64,000 bases of DNA from Rhodoplanes sp. Z2-YC6860 (GTDB lineage: Bacteria; Pseudomonadota; Alphaproteobacteria; Rhizobiales; Xanthobacteraceae). Below the pieces are notes generated by a model. The model was not told the origin of the DNA, made no database searches, and saw nothing but the letters and a program-made list of their open reading frames with translations. Within the stretch, counting starts at the first letter, position 1; the number at the start of each line of letters is the position of its first letter. Position numbers and translations under genes: made by a program. This document shows positions 19,229-26,976 of this stretch, piece by piece. Location of the stretch: positions 5,230,029 to 5,294,028 of the forward strand of contig NZ_CP007440.1 in the NCBI RefSeq assembly GCF_001579845.1, in the 5' to 3' direction.

Positions 19229-19248
19229 CCCCGGCCTCGCGGCCGGGG
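19229..19248 (-). terminator. Terminator for the monooxygenase-like gene
   Basis: Hairpin CCCCGGCC-TCGC-GGCCGGGG. Read on the minus strand it is followed by TTTTTGTTTG, a classic intrinsic terminator, placed 26 bases after the stop of the gene at 19275-19742. It is identical to the hairpin at 17283-17302. Confidence 0.8.
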
Positions 19249-19274
19249 CTTTGCGCTTGGGGCTGCATTCACGT

Positions 19275-19742
19275 CTACTCGGCAAAAGGCTCCGGACCTT
19301 GCGGCCGGAACGGCTTCATTTGCACACGCTCGCGCCGCGCCAGCTTGGGCAAAGCTTCGCCGACCACCAACTTTTTGAAATAGTCCGTTTGCTGGTGCGC
19401 GGCGAAGGCCGCATCGTCGACGAACAACTCGTAGAGGAAGAACACGCGACCGTCCGACGAGGAACGGTGTGGCCAGAACAGCAGTGTGCCGGGCTCGGAT
19501 TTCACCGCTTCGGCCATGCGGCGTAGGATGTCCGCGACCGCTTCCGCTTGTCCGTCCTTGGCCTCCCACGTTGCCGCAAGCGCGACATGTCCGCTGGTCG
19601 GCGCGAAACCTTTCGTGAGTTCAAGCATCGTTTGCTTCTCCATGTTGGATGACCGGCCACTATCGGCAGCGCGCATGGGGGCGGATGCCAGCAAGCACGC
19701 GCCCAATGCCAGACAGACGGGATAGGTGATGGCGAAATTCAT
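19275..19742 (-). CDS. Secreted antibiotic-biosynthesis-monooxygenase (ABM) domain protein
   Basis: 155 residues from ATG 19742 (AGGAG lies 7 bases upstream; the frame continues to 19811 without a better start). Signal peptide: MNFAITYPVCLALGACLLASAPMRA. Residues about 55-150 form an ABM ferredoxin-like fold: HVALAATWEAKDGQAEAVADIL, EPGTLLFWPHRSSSDGRVFFLYELFVDDAAFAAHQQTDYFKKL. The family includes cofactor-free quinol monooxygenases (YgiN) and heme-degrading enzymes; export is unusual. An inverted repeat at 19811-19830 also found before the adjacent ArsR-type gene suggests control by that regulator. Confidence 0.82.
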   Translation of the reverse strand: MNFAITYPVCLALGACLLASAPMRAADSGRSSNMEKQTMLELTKGFAPTSGHVALAATWEAKDGQAEAVADILRRMAEAVKSEPGTLLFWPHRSSSDGRVFFLYELFVDDAAFAAHQQTDYFKKLVVGEALPKLARRERVQMKPFRPQGPEPFAE

Positions 19743-19810
19743 CAGGATCTCCTTCTTTGGACTGGGTGATGGGAATGTGCTGGCAGGGCGAAGCCAATTC
19801 CACTCGAACA

Positions 19811-19830
19811 ACTTCGGCCGAATCCGAAGT
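19811..19830 (-). promoter_or_regulatory. Inverted repeat, probable operator of the adjacent ArsR-type regulator (copy 1)
   Basis: ACTTCGG-CCGAAT-CCGAAGT: 7-base perfect arms with a 6-base spacer, 69 bases upstream of the ABM gene start. The same arms and spacer length occur at 20597-20620 before the regulator gene. Confidence 0.6.
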
Positions 19831-19857
19831 ATCCGGCGGAAACCAAAATGCCAACGC

Positions 19858-20556
19858 TTAGCGGCTGGGCTGCAATTCGATACCGAACAAATCGGCCAAG
19901 CCGCGTGCCCCCTTCGGCAATATCTTCACCACGCGCGGCTCGCGAGCGTGCGAAATCCAACCGAGATCAAAGCATCGTGCAGCAACGGCTGCACCCAGAG
20001 CGCCCGCGAGGTGTGGACGTCGCTCGCTCCAATCGAGACAAGGCCGACAGAATGCGCGGCGGCCGTGCCCGATATGATGCACGTCAATGCCGAAACCGAG
20101 GAAGAACTCCTCCCCCGGAGGCGTGACCATCCCGCCATCCTCGGTCAATACAACGTAGTCGCGGGCGGTGAGAGCATCCGCCAAGGCAACCCCGAGACGA
20201 CCCGCGAGATGATCGTAACAGGTACGTGCCATCCGCAACTCGTCAGCGCCCCGCCACATTGGTTGATAACGCGGCGGTCCATCGACCGCGACCGCCATGA
20301 GGCCTTCGAGCATCCGCCCAACAAGAGGCGATGCAAGACGGTAATAAGAGTGCCTGCCTTGCTTGGCGAGCACCAAAAGCCGCGCGTCGATCATCTTGGC
20401 GAGATGACCGCTCGTCGTTTGTGGCGAAACGCCGGCTGCATATGCGAGCTCTCCAGCGGTCAGAGCGCGACCGTCGAGCAATGCCATCAGAACGTTGGCG
20501 CGAGCCGGGTTCCCAACAAGCGCCGCCACCTCTGAAATGGACGGAGTTCCAAACAT
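19858..20556 (-). CDS. ArsR-family winged-helix transcriptional regulator
   Basis: 232 residues from ATG 20556; a TTG at 20583 would add nine residues, and neither start has a good SD. The N-terminal 90 residues are an ArsR-type winged helix: SEVAALVGNPARANVLMALL, then LTAGELAYAAGVSPQTTSGHL (recognition helix) and KQGRHSYYRLASPLVGRML (wing). The C-terminal 140 residues contain RRAFCRPCLDWSERRPHLAG, a segment found in longer ArsR proteins that may sense a ligand or redox state through the CRPC cysteines. It lies 115 bases upstream of the ABM gene, and matching inverted repeats sit before both genes. Confidence 0.85.
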   Translation of the reverse strand: MFGTPSISEVAALVGNPARANVLMALLDGRALTAGELAYAAGVSPQTTSGHLAKMIDARLLVLAKQGRHSYYRLASPLVGRMLEGLMAVAVDGPPRYQPMWRGADELRMARTCYDHLAGRLGVALADALTARDYVVLTEDGGMVTPPGEEFFLGFGIDVHHIGHGRRAFCRPCLDWSERRPHLAGALGAAVAARCFDLGWISHAREPRVVKILPKGARGLADLFGIELQPSR

Positions 20557-20596
20557 GGACAAAACATAGGACGGATCGCTCAAATTTCAGCGGATA

Positions 20597-20620
20597 ACAC
20601 TTCGGATTCTGCCGAAGTGT
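20597..20620 (-). promoter_or_regulatory. Inverted repeat, probable autoregulatory operator (copy 2)
   Basis: ACACTTCGG-ATTCTG-CCGAAGTGT: perfect 9-base arms, 6-base spacer, ending about 40 bases upstream of the ArsR-type gene's ATG (14 bases from the alternative TTG). It contains the full core of the copy at 19811-19830 with the same spacing. Confidence 0.65.
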
Positions 20621-20660
20621 TTCCGTCGATTTGGTCCGTATCTTCTGTTGTCCAGATCTT

Positions 20661-21920
20661 CTAGTTGCAGAACCTGCACGACGGGAAGTCGCGGCTGTAG
20701 ACCGGCTGCTTCAGGAACGCGTCCTTGCCGTAGGTCCAGAACTGGCTCACCGCCGGATAGGTCTTGATCACCGTGTTCCAGAGCTCTTCCTTGTCGTAGC
20801 CGAACAGTTTCTTCTTCTCGACCTTTTTGATGTAGATGTTCTGCACCGGGTTGCGCATGTCGTCGAAGCTCACCGGCCCGCGCGGCGTATCGATCTTCAG
20901 CGCCGCGAGCTTGGCGACGAACTGCTCGGGACCCGGGAACTCGCCCTTGGTGCCCTTGAGCACCTCGTGGATCATCATCGCGGTCGAGTAATTGGTTTCC
21001 GAGAAATAGGACGGCACCTTGCCGTACTTGGTGCGGTATTTCTTCACGAAGGCCTCGTTCTTCGGCGTTTCGAGCGCGGCGCTGTATTGCAGCGCCGAGA
21101 CGTCGCCGATCACGCCGTCATCCATGAACGGCAGCGCGAATTCGTCGTAGCTCGTGCCGCCGCCGATGATCGGCTTCTTGTAGCCGGACTGCCGCAACTG
21201 CTTGGGGAATTGCAGCGCCATCGGCCCGACCATCAGCGAGAACACCGCGTCGGCGTCGGCCCTGATTCCGGGAATGTACGGCCCGAAATCCTTCGCGCCG
21301 AGCGGCGGCCAGATCTTCTGCACGATCTGCCCGCCGCAGTCCTCGAACGCCTTCTGGAAGCCACCCACCGACTCGTAGCCGAAGGCGTAGTCGGCGCCGA
21401 TCGCCACGATTTTCTTGTAGCCCTGATCGCAGGCCCATTGACCGAGCGGGTGATGCGGCTGCGAGCTGCTCCAGCCGGTGCGGATCAGATAGGGAAACTT
21501 GGACGCGTCGCGCTGCGTGAGATCGTCCGACGCCGGCACCGACGGGATGTACACGGTCTTGTCACTGGTTGAGATCGGCGCCAGCGCATAGCCGGTCGAA
21601 GCCAGCACGCCGCCGACCAGGAGCTGCACCTTGTCCTGCAGGATCAGCTTCTTGGCCTTGGTGACGCCGGTATCCGGCTTGGCAACGTCGTCCTCGACGA
21701 TCACCTTCACCTTGGCGCCTGCGAAGTCGGCTCCCGCCTCTTCGACATACATGTTGAAACCATCGACCATGTCTTTGCCCACCTGAGCAAAAGGCCCAGT
21801 CATCGGCGCGATCATGCCGATCCGCAGTTCGTCGGCGGCGTGCGACGGCGCGCTGGCGGCCACGGCCAGGGCCGCACCGGACAACAAGGCAAGCAGGATC
21901 GAAGAGCAGCGCAAGGCCAT
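20661..21920 (-). CDS. Branched-chain amino acid-type ABC transporter substrate-binding protein (LivK-like), paralogue
   Basis: 419 residues with signal peptide MALRCSSILLALLSGAALAVAASA and a good ribosome site (GGGAGG) before the ATG at 21920. The mature start ADELRIGMIAPMTGPFAQVGK is the Peripla_BP_6 fold. It matches the protein at 17826-19070 along its whole length (e.g. LGQWACDQGYK, FQKAFEDCGG, QIVQKIWPP, SRDFPSCRFC), so the two arose by duplication. It is divergent from the extradiol dioxygenase gene across 263 bases, so it may supply the ligand degraded by that cluster. Confidence 0.9.
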   Translation of the reverse strand: MALRCSSILLALLSGAALAVAASAPSHAADELRIGMIAPMTGPFAQVGKDMVDGFNMYVEEAGADFAGAKVKVIVEDDVAKPDTGVTKAKKLILQDKVQLLVGGVLASTGYALAPISTSDKTVYIPSVPASDDLTQRDASKFPYLIRTGWSSSQPHHPLGQWACDQGYKKIVAIGADYAFGYESVGGFQKAFEDCGGQIVQKIWPPLGAKDFGPYIPGIRADADAVFSLMVGPMALQFPKQLRQSGYKKPIIGGGTSYDEFALPFMDDGVIGDVSALQYSAALETPKNEAFVKKYRTKYGKVPSYFSETNYSTAMMIHEVLKGTKGEFPGPEQFVAKLAALKIDTPRGPVSFDDMRNPVQNIYIKKVEKKKLFGYDKEELWNTVIKTYPAVSQFWTYGKDAFLKQPVYSRDFPSCRFCN

Positions 21921-22183
21921 GGACGTCCTCCCGTTGGGAAATCCGCGGCCCTTCTGCTGTGACCGTGCGGATGTTCAATGCACGTGCAAGCGACCTGTAA
22001 CGGAACGCTAACACTGCGATGCAGCCGGGCGAAAGCCCAAGGGACCGGCCGCGGATGAGGCCGAAAGCCTGGGGGCCGCCTTGTGCACCCATGTGCTTTC
22101 GGCATGGCGCGGCGTTCCGCCGGAGCGGCGGCCCGTGGTATAAGGTTGGCAAATCACTAGGTAAATCCGCAGGAGAAGCGGCG

Positions 22184-23194
22184 ATGGGCTTGGAAACGCT
22201 GGGTTACATTGGTCTTCGCACCGCCAATCTCGAGGACTGGACGGCCTATGCCAGCCGGTTCCTCGGCATGCAGCTCGTCGACAAGAGCCGCGGGACGGCG
22301 ACCTTCCGGATGGACGACAAGAAGCAGCGGCTCGTGGTCCACGAGGACACAGCCGACGCGCCGGGCTTCTTCGGCTGGGAGGTGGCGGACGCCGCAGCGC
22401 TCGACGCCTACGCCGCCAATCTCGAGCGCCACAAGGTGTCGTTTGCCCGCGGCTCCCGCGCGCTCGCCGAGGAGCGCAAGGTGCGCGATCTCATCGTGTT
22501 GTCAGACCCGGCCGGCAACCGGCTGGAAATCTTCCACGGCGCCGAGACCACCACCGATCCGTTCAAGCCCGGCCGCGCCATCTCGGGCTTCCGCACCGGG
22601 CCGCTTGGCATGGGACACGCCGTGCTCCACTGCGAGAAGATCGGCGACATCCTGCCGTTCTACCAGGACATCCTGGGCTTCCAGCTCAGCGACTATTTCA
22701 CCAAGCCGTTCGCGGCCTACTTCTTCCACGTCAATCCGCGCCACCACAGCGTGGCCTTCATCGAGTCCGGCAAGGTCGGCATCCATCACCTGATGGTCGA
22801 AACCTGCTATCTCGACGACGTCGGCCAGGGCTACGACATCGCGCAGAAAACCCCGGAGATGATCGCAACCACCTTCGGCCGGCACTACAACGATCAGGTC
22901 CACTCGTTCTATTCGTGGTCGCCGTCGAAGTTCATGTTCGAATACGGCTGGGGCGGCCGCACCATCGACACCGAGAACTGGACGCCCGAGGTCATTACGC
23001 AGGGCCCGAGCCTCTGGGGTCACGAGCGCTACTGGCTGAACGAAGAGCAGCGCAATGAGGCGCGCGAGCTTCGCATCTCCAACGCCGAGAAGGGCTACCG
23101 GCTGCCGCTCAACGTGATGGAAGGCAACTACAAGCTCGCCCGCGATGTCTGCCCGTGGTGGGATGCCACCGCGCCAGCGCGCAAGACGGGTTGA
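22184..23194 (+). CDS. Extradiol ring-cleavage dioxygenase, VOC family (BphC/catechol 2,3-dioxygenase type)
   Basis: 336 residues from ATG 22184, which has AGGAGA 8 bases upstream; the longer frame from 22019 is not protein-like. Two vicinal-oxygen-chelate modules: residues about 1-125 (LGYIGLRTANLEDWTAYASRFLGM) and 140-290 (GMGHAVLHCEKIGDILPFYQ). The Fe(II) ligands of the BphC type appear as His145, His201 and Glu253 (FMFEYGWGG), with His240 (QVHSFYSWSPS) as the usual acid-base residue. It would open a 1,2-dihydroxylated ring next to one hydroxyl. It heads the cluster with a Rieske dioxygenase and reductase. Confidence 0.92.
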   Translation: MGLETLGYIGLRTANLEDWTAYASRFLGMQLVDKSRGTATFRMDDKKQRLVVHEDTADAPGFFGWEVADAAALDAYAANLERHKVSFARGSRALAEERKVRDLIVLSDPAGNRLEIFHGAETTTDPFKPGRAISGFRTGPLGMGHAVLHCEKIGDILPFYQDILGFQLSDYFTKPFAAYFFHVNPRHHSVAFIESGKVGIHHLMVETCYLDDVGQGYDIAQKTPEMIATTFGRHYNDQVHSFYSWSPSKFMFEYGWGGRTIDTENWTPEVITQGPSLWGHERYWLNEEQRNEARELRISNAEKGYRLPLNVMEGNYKLARDVCPWWDATAPARKTG

Positions 23195-23205
23195 TTTGCG
23201 CCACC

Positions 23206-23339
23206 GTCATTCCGGGGCGCGCCCGCCAGCGCGTTTACGCGCGTCTTCGACGCGCTTTGGGCGCGAACCCGGAATCCAGCGGCGCGTTCTGAATTCGCAT
23301 CTGGATTCCGGATCGCCGCTTCGCGGCGTCCGGAATGAC
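23206..23339. repeat. Dispersed palindromic repeat (GTCATTCCGG family), copy 1
   Basis: Terminal inverted repeats GTCATTCCGG / CCGGAATGAC bound a 134-base element with an inner pair CCGGAATCCAG / CTGGATTCCGG. A second copy at 62760-62862 has the same ends and inner pair with the asymmetric parts in the opposite order. It occupies nearly all of the 159-base gap between the extradiol and Rieske genes. Confidence 0.85.
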
Positions 23340-23353
23340 AACGGAGAGATCGA

Positions 23354-24616
23354 GTGAACGTCAACGTCCCGCCCGGCTCGATCTCGAATTCGCCGCAGCC
23401 CACCGAATGGCCGGAGGGCACCCTCACCCGCGTGCCGTTCTGGATCTATCACTCGCCGGACATCTACGCGCTCGAGCAACAGCGCGTCTATGAAGGTCCG
23501 GTGTGGAATTTCCTCTGCCTCGAAGCCGAGGTGAGCAAGCCCGGCGACTATCGCACCACGTTCCTCGGCAGCATGCCGGTCGTGGTCGCGCGGGATTCCG
23601 ACGACGAAATCTACGCCTTCGAAAACCGCTGCGCGCATCGCGGCGCGCTGATCGTGCTCGACGGCGGCGGCCACGCCCGCGACTTCACCTGCGTTTATCA
23701 CGCCTGGAACTACGACCTGAAGGGCAACCTCAAAGCGGTGGCGTTCGAGGATGGCGTCAACGGCAAGGGCGGCATGCCCAAGACCTTTTGCCGCTCGGAC
23801 CATGGCCCCCGGAAGCTTCGCATCGCGCTGTTCGCAGGCCTCGTGTTCGGCAGCCTTTCGGAAGACGTGCCGCCGATCGAGGAGTATCTCGGCGAGGAGG
23901 TCGCGACCCGCATCAAGCGCGTGCTGCACAAGCCGGCCGTCGTCACCGGCCGCTTCACCCAGATGCTGCCGAACAACTGGAAGCTCTATTACGAGAACGT
24001 CAAGGACACCTATCACGCCTCGCTGCTGCATACCTTCTTCACGACCTTCGGCATCAACCGGCTGTCGCAGAAGGGCGGCATGGTGGTGAGCCCAAGCGGC
24101 GGCAACCACGCGAGTTTCTCGTTCGTCGACAAGAGCACCCAGGGCAACGACTACGCCGCGATGGGGCTTCGCTCCGAGAACGAGGACTTCAAGCTGAAGG
24201 ACCCGACGCTGCTCGACAATGCCGACGAGTTCAACGACGGCTGCCACATGCAGATCCTCACGGTGTTCCCGAATTTCGTGCTGCAGCAGATCCAGAACTC
24301 GCTCGCTGTGCGGCAGGTGCTGCCAAAAGGGCTTGGCGAGACCGCGTTGAACTGGACCACCTTCGGCTTCGCTGACGACACGCCGGAGATGAAGACGCGG
24401 CGGCTCCGCCAGAACAATCTGGCTGGTCCCGCGGGCTATGTGTCGATGGAAGACGGCGCGGTCGGCGGTTTCGTGCAGCGCGGCGTGGCTGCCGCCGACG
24501 GCGAGCGCGCCGTGCTGGAAATGGGCGGCTCGGGCACGACCAACGAGGGCACGCGCGCCACGGAAGCGGCGGTGCGTGGCTTCTGGAAGTGCTACCGCGC
24601 TCACATGGGCGTTTGA
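23354..24616 (+). CDS. Rieske non-heme iron ring-hydroxylating dioxygenase, alpha subunit
   Basis: 420 residues from a GTG start at 23354 with GGAGAG upstream. The Rieske centre is visible as Cys93-His95 (NRCAHRGA) and Cys113-His116 (CVYHAW). The catalytic iron site is in [15 protein letters not shown] with His221 and His226, and Asp218 as the electron bridge. These enzymes add O2 across an aromatic ring, taking electrons from the reductase encoded downstream. The overall pattern is closest in my view to the salicylate 5-hydroxylase/anthranilate dioxygenase group. The exact substrate is inference. Confidence 0.93.
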   Translation: MNVNVPPGSISNSPQPTEWPEGTLTRVPFWIYHSPDIYALEQQRVYEGPVWNFLCLEAEVSKPGDYRTTFLGSMPVVVARDSDDEIYAFENRCAHRGALIVLDGGGHARDFTCVYHAWNYDLKGNLKAVAFEDGVNGKGGMPKTFCRSDHGPRKLRIALFAGLVFGSLSEDVPPIEEYLGEEVATRIKRVLHKPAVVTGRFTQMLPNNWKLYYENVKDTYHASLLHTFFTTFGINRLSQKGGMVVSPSGGNHASFSFVDKSTQGNDYAAMGLRSENEDFKLKDPTLLDNADEFNDGCHMQILTVFPNFVLQQIQNSLAVRQVLPKGLGETALNWTTFGFADDTPEMKTRRLRQNNLAGPAGYVSMEDGAVGGFVQRGVAAADGERAVLEMGGSGTTNEGTRATEAAVRGFWKCYRAHMGV

Positions 24617-24629
24617 GGTCGAGCATCCG

Positions 24630-25100
24630 ATGGCCGGTATCACCACCGAGCGCATCCTTGCGCTGCACGCTGCCTACACCCGCTGCATCGACCGGAACGA
24701 ACTGGAGTCCTGGCCGGATTTCTTTCTCGACCCGTGCCTCTATGTCGTGACCAGCGCCGAGAACCACAGGGCTGGTTTCGAGGGCGGCATGATCTATGCC
24801 GACACCCGTGGCATGCTGACCGACCGTGTCATGTCGCTGCGCGATGCCAATGTCTACGAGAAGCAGAGCTATCGGCACATCGTCGGCATGCCCTACGTGA
24901 TCAAAAACGGCGGCGACGAGGCCGAGACCGAAACGCCGTTCATGGTGATGCGCATCATGCACGACGGCAAGACTGACGTGTTCGCGACCGGCATTTATCT
25001 CGATGTGGTTCACGCCGCGGGCGGCGATCTGAAATTCAAGAAGCGCGTCGTGGTGTGCGATTCCTCGCGCATCGATACGCTGCTGGCGCTGCCGCTGTAG
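24630..25100 (+). CDS. Rieske ring-hydroxylating dioxygenase, beta (small) subunit
   Basis: 156 residues from ATG 24630, 13 bases after the alpha-subunit stop. The SnoaL-like cone fold of small subunits is recognisable from LHAAYTRCIDRNELESWPDFFLDPC, YVVTSAENHRAGF, MIYADTRGMLTDRVMSLRDANVY and FVTG-like FATGIYLDVV near the end. It has a structural role in the alpha3beta3 hexamer. The reductase gene starts 4 bases after its stop, so alpha, beta and reductase form one operon. Confidence 0.9.
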   Translation: MAGITTERILALHAAYTRCIDRNELESWPDFFLDPCLYVVTSAENHRAGFEGGMIYADTRGMLTDRVMSLRDANVYEKQSYRHIVGMPYVIKNGGDEAETETPFMVMRIMHDGKTDVFATGIYLDVVHAAGGDLKFKKRVVVCDSSRIDTLLALPL

Positions 25101-25104
25101 CGCC

Positions 25105-26115
25105 ATGGCATTCAACATCACAGTCGAGAACTCCGAGTATCGGTTCCCCTGCGAACCGAACGAGTCGGTGCTGGATGCAGCCCAACGCGCCGGCCTGGAA
25201 ATCCCGTTCTCCTGCCGCAAGGGCGTGTGCGGCACCTGCAAGGGCCGCATTGTCTCGGGCGACAGCCGCGCCTTCTCAGGCGACGCGCTGAGCCCCGCCG
25301 AGCGCGCCGAGGGCCAGGCGCTGTTCTGCAACACCCGGCCGCGCTCGGACCTGGTCATCGCGCCGCGCAGCATCGGCAAGGCCGATCCGTTTGCGCGCAA
25401 GACCACCGTGGCGCGCGTGTTCCGCCTGCAGCGCCTCGCCGATGACGTGATGCTGGTGCACCTGCGCTTCCCCGCGGGCATCCGGGTGAAGTTCAAGGCC
25501 GGACAGCATCTCAATCTCCTGCTCGACAACGGCGAGCGGCGCGACTTCTCCATGGCCAATGCGCCGCGCGAGAGCGACGGCGCGCAGCTTCACATCCGCC
25601 ACGTGCCGGGCGGCGCGTTCACCACATACGTGTTCGAAAAGCTCCGCCGCGGCGACCTGCTGAAGGTCGAAGTCCCGTTCGGCGATTTCGTCTTGCGCGA
25701 CAGCAACAAGCCGATCCTGTTCGTCGCGGGCTCGACGGGCTTTGCGCCGGTCAAATCGATTATCGAAGACATGATGATCAAGGGTGTCGCGCGCGACATG
25801 ACGCTCTATTGGGGTGCCCGGCATCGCGCTGGCCTCTACTCGGATCTGCCGGAGCAATGGGCCAGGACCAATCCGCGGTTCCATTACGTGCCGGTGCTTT
25901 CCGACGTGCGCGCCTACGGCATGCGCTACAATCTCGTTCACAAGGCCGTGCTCGAAGACCATCCGTCATTGAGCGGCTTCCAGGCCTATGTCTGCGGCGT
26001 GCCGGTGATGACCCAGGCCGCGAAATCCGAGTTCATCGCCGCGGGCTTGCCGGAAGGTGAATTTTTCGCTGACGCCTTCGTCACGCGCGCCGAAGTGGCC
26101 TCGGCCGGGCCATAA
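25105..26115 (+). CDS. Ring-hydroxylating dioxygenase reductase (2Fe-2S ferredoxin-FAD-NAD)
   Basis: 336 residues. An N-terminal plant-type ferredoxin domain carries CRKGVCGTC (Cys37, Cys42, Cys45) and Cys75 (ALFCNT). It is followed by a ferredoxin-reductase FAD domain (RRDFSMANAP, about 145-154) and a NAD domain (LFVAGSTGFAPVKSIIE, about 205-221). It passes electrons from NAD(P)H to the Rieske centre of the upstream oxygenase, so no separate ferredoxin is needed (class IB-like). It is last of the operon; the next gene starts 90 bases on. Confidence 0.93.
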   Translation: MAFNITVENSEYRFPCEPNESVLDAAQRAGLEIPFSCRKGVCGTCKGRIVSGDSRAFSGDALSPAERAEGQALFCNTRPRSDLVIAPRSIGKADPFARKTTVARVFRLQRLADDVMLVHLRFPAGIRVKFKAGQHLNLLLDNGERRDFSMANAPRESDGAQLHIRHVPGGAFTTYVFEKLRRGDLLKVEVPFGDFVLRDSNKPILFVAGSTGFAPVKSIIEDMMIKGVARDMTLYWGARHRAGLYSDLPEQWARTNPRFHYVPVLSDVRAYGMRYNLVHKAVLEDHPSLSGFQAYVCGVPVMTQAAKSEFIAAGLPEGEFFADAFVTRAEVASAGP

Positions 26116-26205
26116 AGTCCAATTCTCCGAAAATTCGCAGCGTTTTGATTCACGGGCCTGAAACCTCTCTCAACTAGGTTCGCCCGTCGAACGAACGGAA
26201 CGGCC

Positions 26206-26976
26206 ATGCACGAACCCCTGCCCGCAGCGGCGCTCGATATCCGCGCGCTCTGCAAACGGTTTGATCGGCCGGCGGTCGACAATCTCGATCTCAAGGTTCG
26301 TCGCGGCGAGTTCTACGGGCTGCTCGGTCCGAACGGCGCCGGCAAGACCACGACCCTGCGCATGGTCGCCGGGCTGCTGCGCCCGGACGCCGGCTCGATC
26401 TCGATCTTCGGCATCGATGCGCTCGCCGATCCGGTCGAGGCCAAGCGCATCACCGCGTGGGTATCGGACGAGCCGATGATCTACGACAAGCTCACGCCGT
26501 ACGAATATCTCGAATTCGTCGCGGGGCTGTGGAGCATCGAGCCTGTCGAAGCAGAACGCCGCGCCAACGAGTTGATCGGCTGGCTGGGCTTGGGTCCGCA
26601 CGCGCACGAACGCTGCGAGGGCTTTTCCAAGGGCATGCGGCAGAAGGTAGCGCTCGCGGGCGCCCTGGTGCACGACCCGATGCTGATCATCCTCGACGAG
26701 CCTTTGACCGGACTCGATGCCGGCTCGGCGCGGCAGGTGAAGACCGTGCTGCGCGAGCGGGTCGCGGCCGGCGGCACCGTGATCATGACCACGCATATTC
26801 TTGAAGTGGCCGAGCGCATGGCCGACCGCATCGGCGTTATCGCGGGCGGCAAGCTGATCGCCGAAGGCACGCTCGACGAACTGCGCGCCAAGGCCGGCAA
26901 GGGCGACAGCAGTCTCGAAGACACGTTCCTGACGCTGGTCGCTGAACAGACCCAAGCTGCTGGTCAGGTGGCGTGA
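26206..26976 (+). CDS. ABC transporter ATP-binding protein (ABC-2 type exporter)
   Basis: 256 residues. Walker A GPNGAGKTT (in LLGPNGAGKTTTLRMVAGLL), the Q-loop region (TAWVSDEPMIYDKLTPYEYL), the signature FSKGMRQKVALAGAL (SxG variant), Walker B LIILDEPLTGLDAG and the switch His (TTHILEVAERMADRIG) are all visible. The family powers export of small molecules or assembly of membrane components. The permease gene starts with GTG overlapping this stop (GTGA). Substrate unknown. Confidence 0.93.
   Translation: MHEPLPAAALDIRALCKRFDRPAVDNLDLKVRRGEFYGLLGPNGAGKTTTLRMVAGLLRPDAGSISIFGIDALADPVEAKRITAWVSDEPMIYDKLTPYEYLEFVAGLWSIEPVEAERRANELIGWLGLGPHAHERCEGFSKGMRQKVALAGALVHDPMLIILDEPLTGLDAGSARQVKTVLRERVAAGGTVIMTTHILEVAERMADRIGVIAGGKLIAEGTLDELRAKAGKGDSSLEDTFLTLVAEQTQAAGQVA

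Noticed and set aside
17775-19526. A 583-residue plus-strand open frame
   Set aside because: Antisense to the Liv-type binding protein, which has a signal peptide, SD and family motifs; the plus-strand product has no recognisable fold.
20597-20620. Possibility that the inverted repeat is a terminator hairpin
   Set aside because: It lies upstream of the start of the ArsR gene, has no T tract and shares arms and spacing with another promoter-side copy, so an operator is the better reading.
21979-21988. Palindrome TGCACGTGCA between the second Liv-type binding protein and the extradiol gene
   Set aside because: Too short to be distinguished from chance, and no second copy seen.
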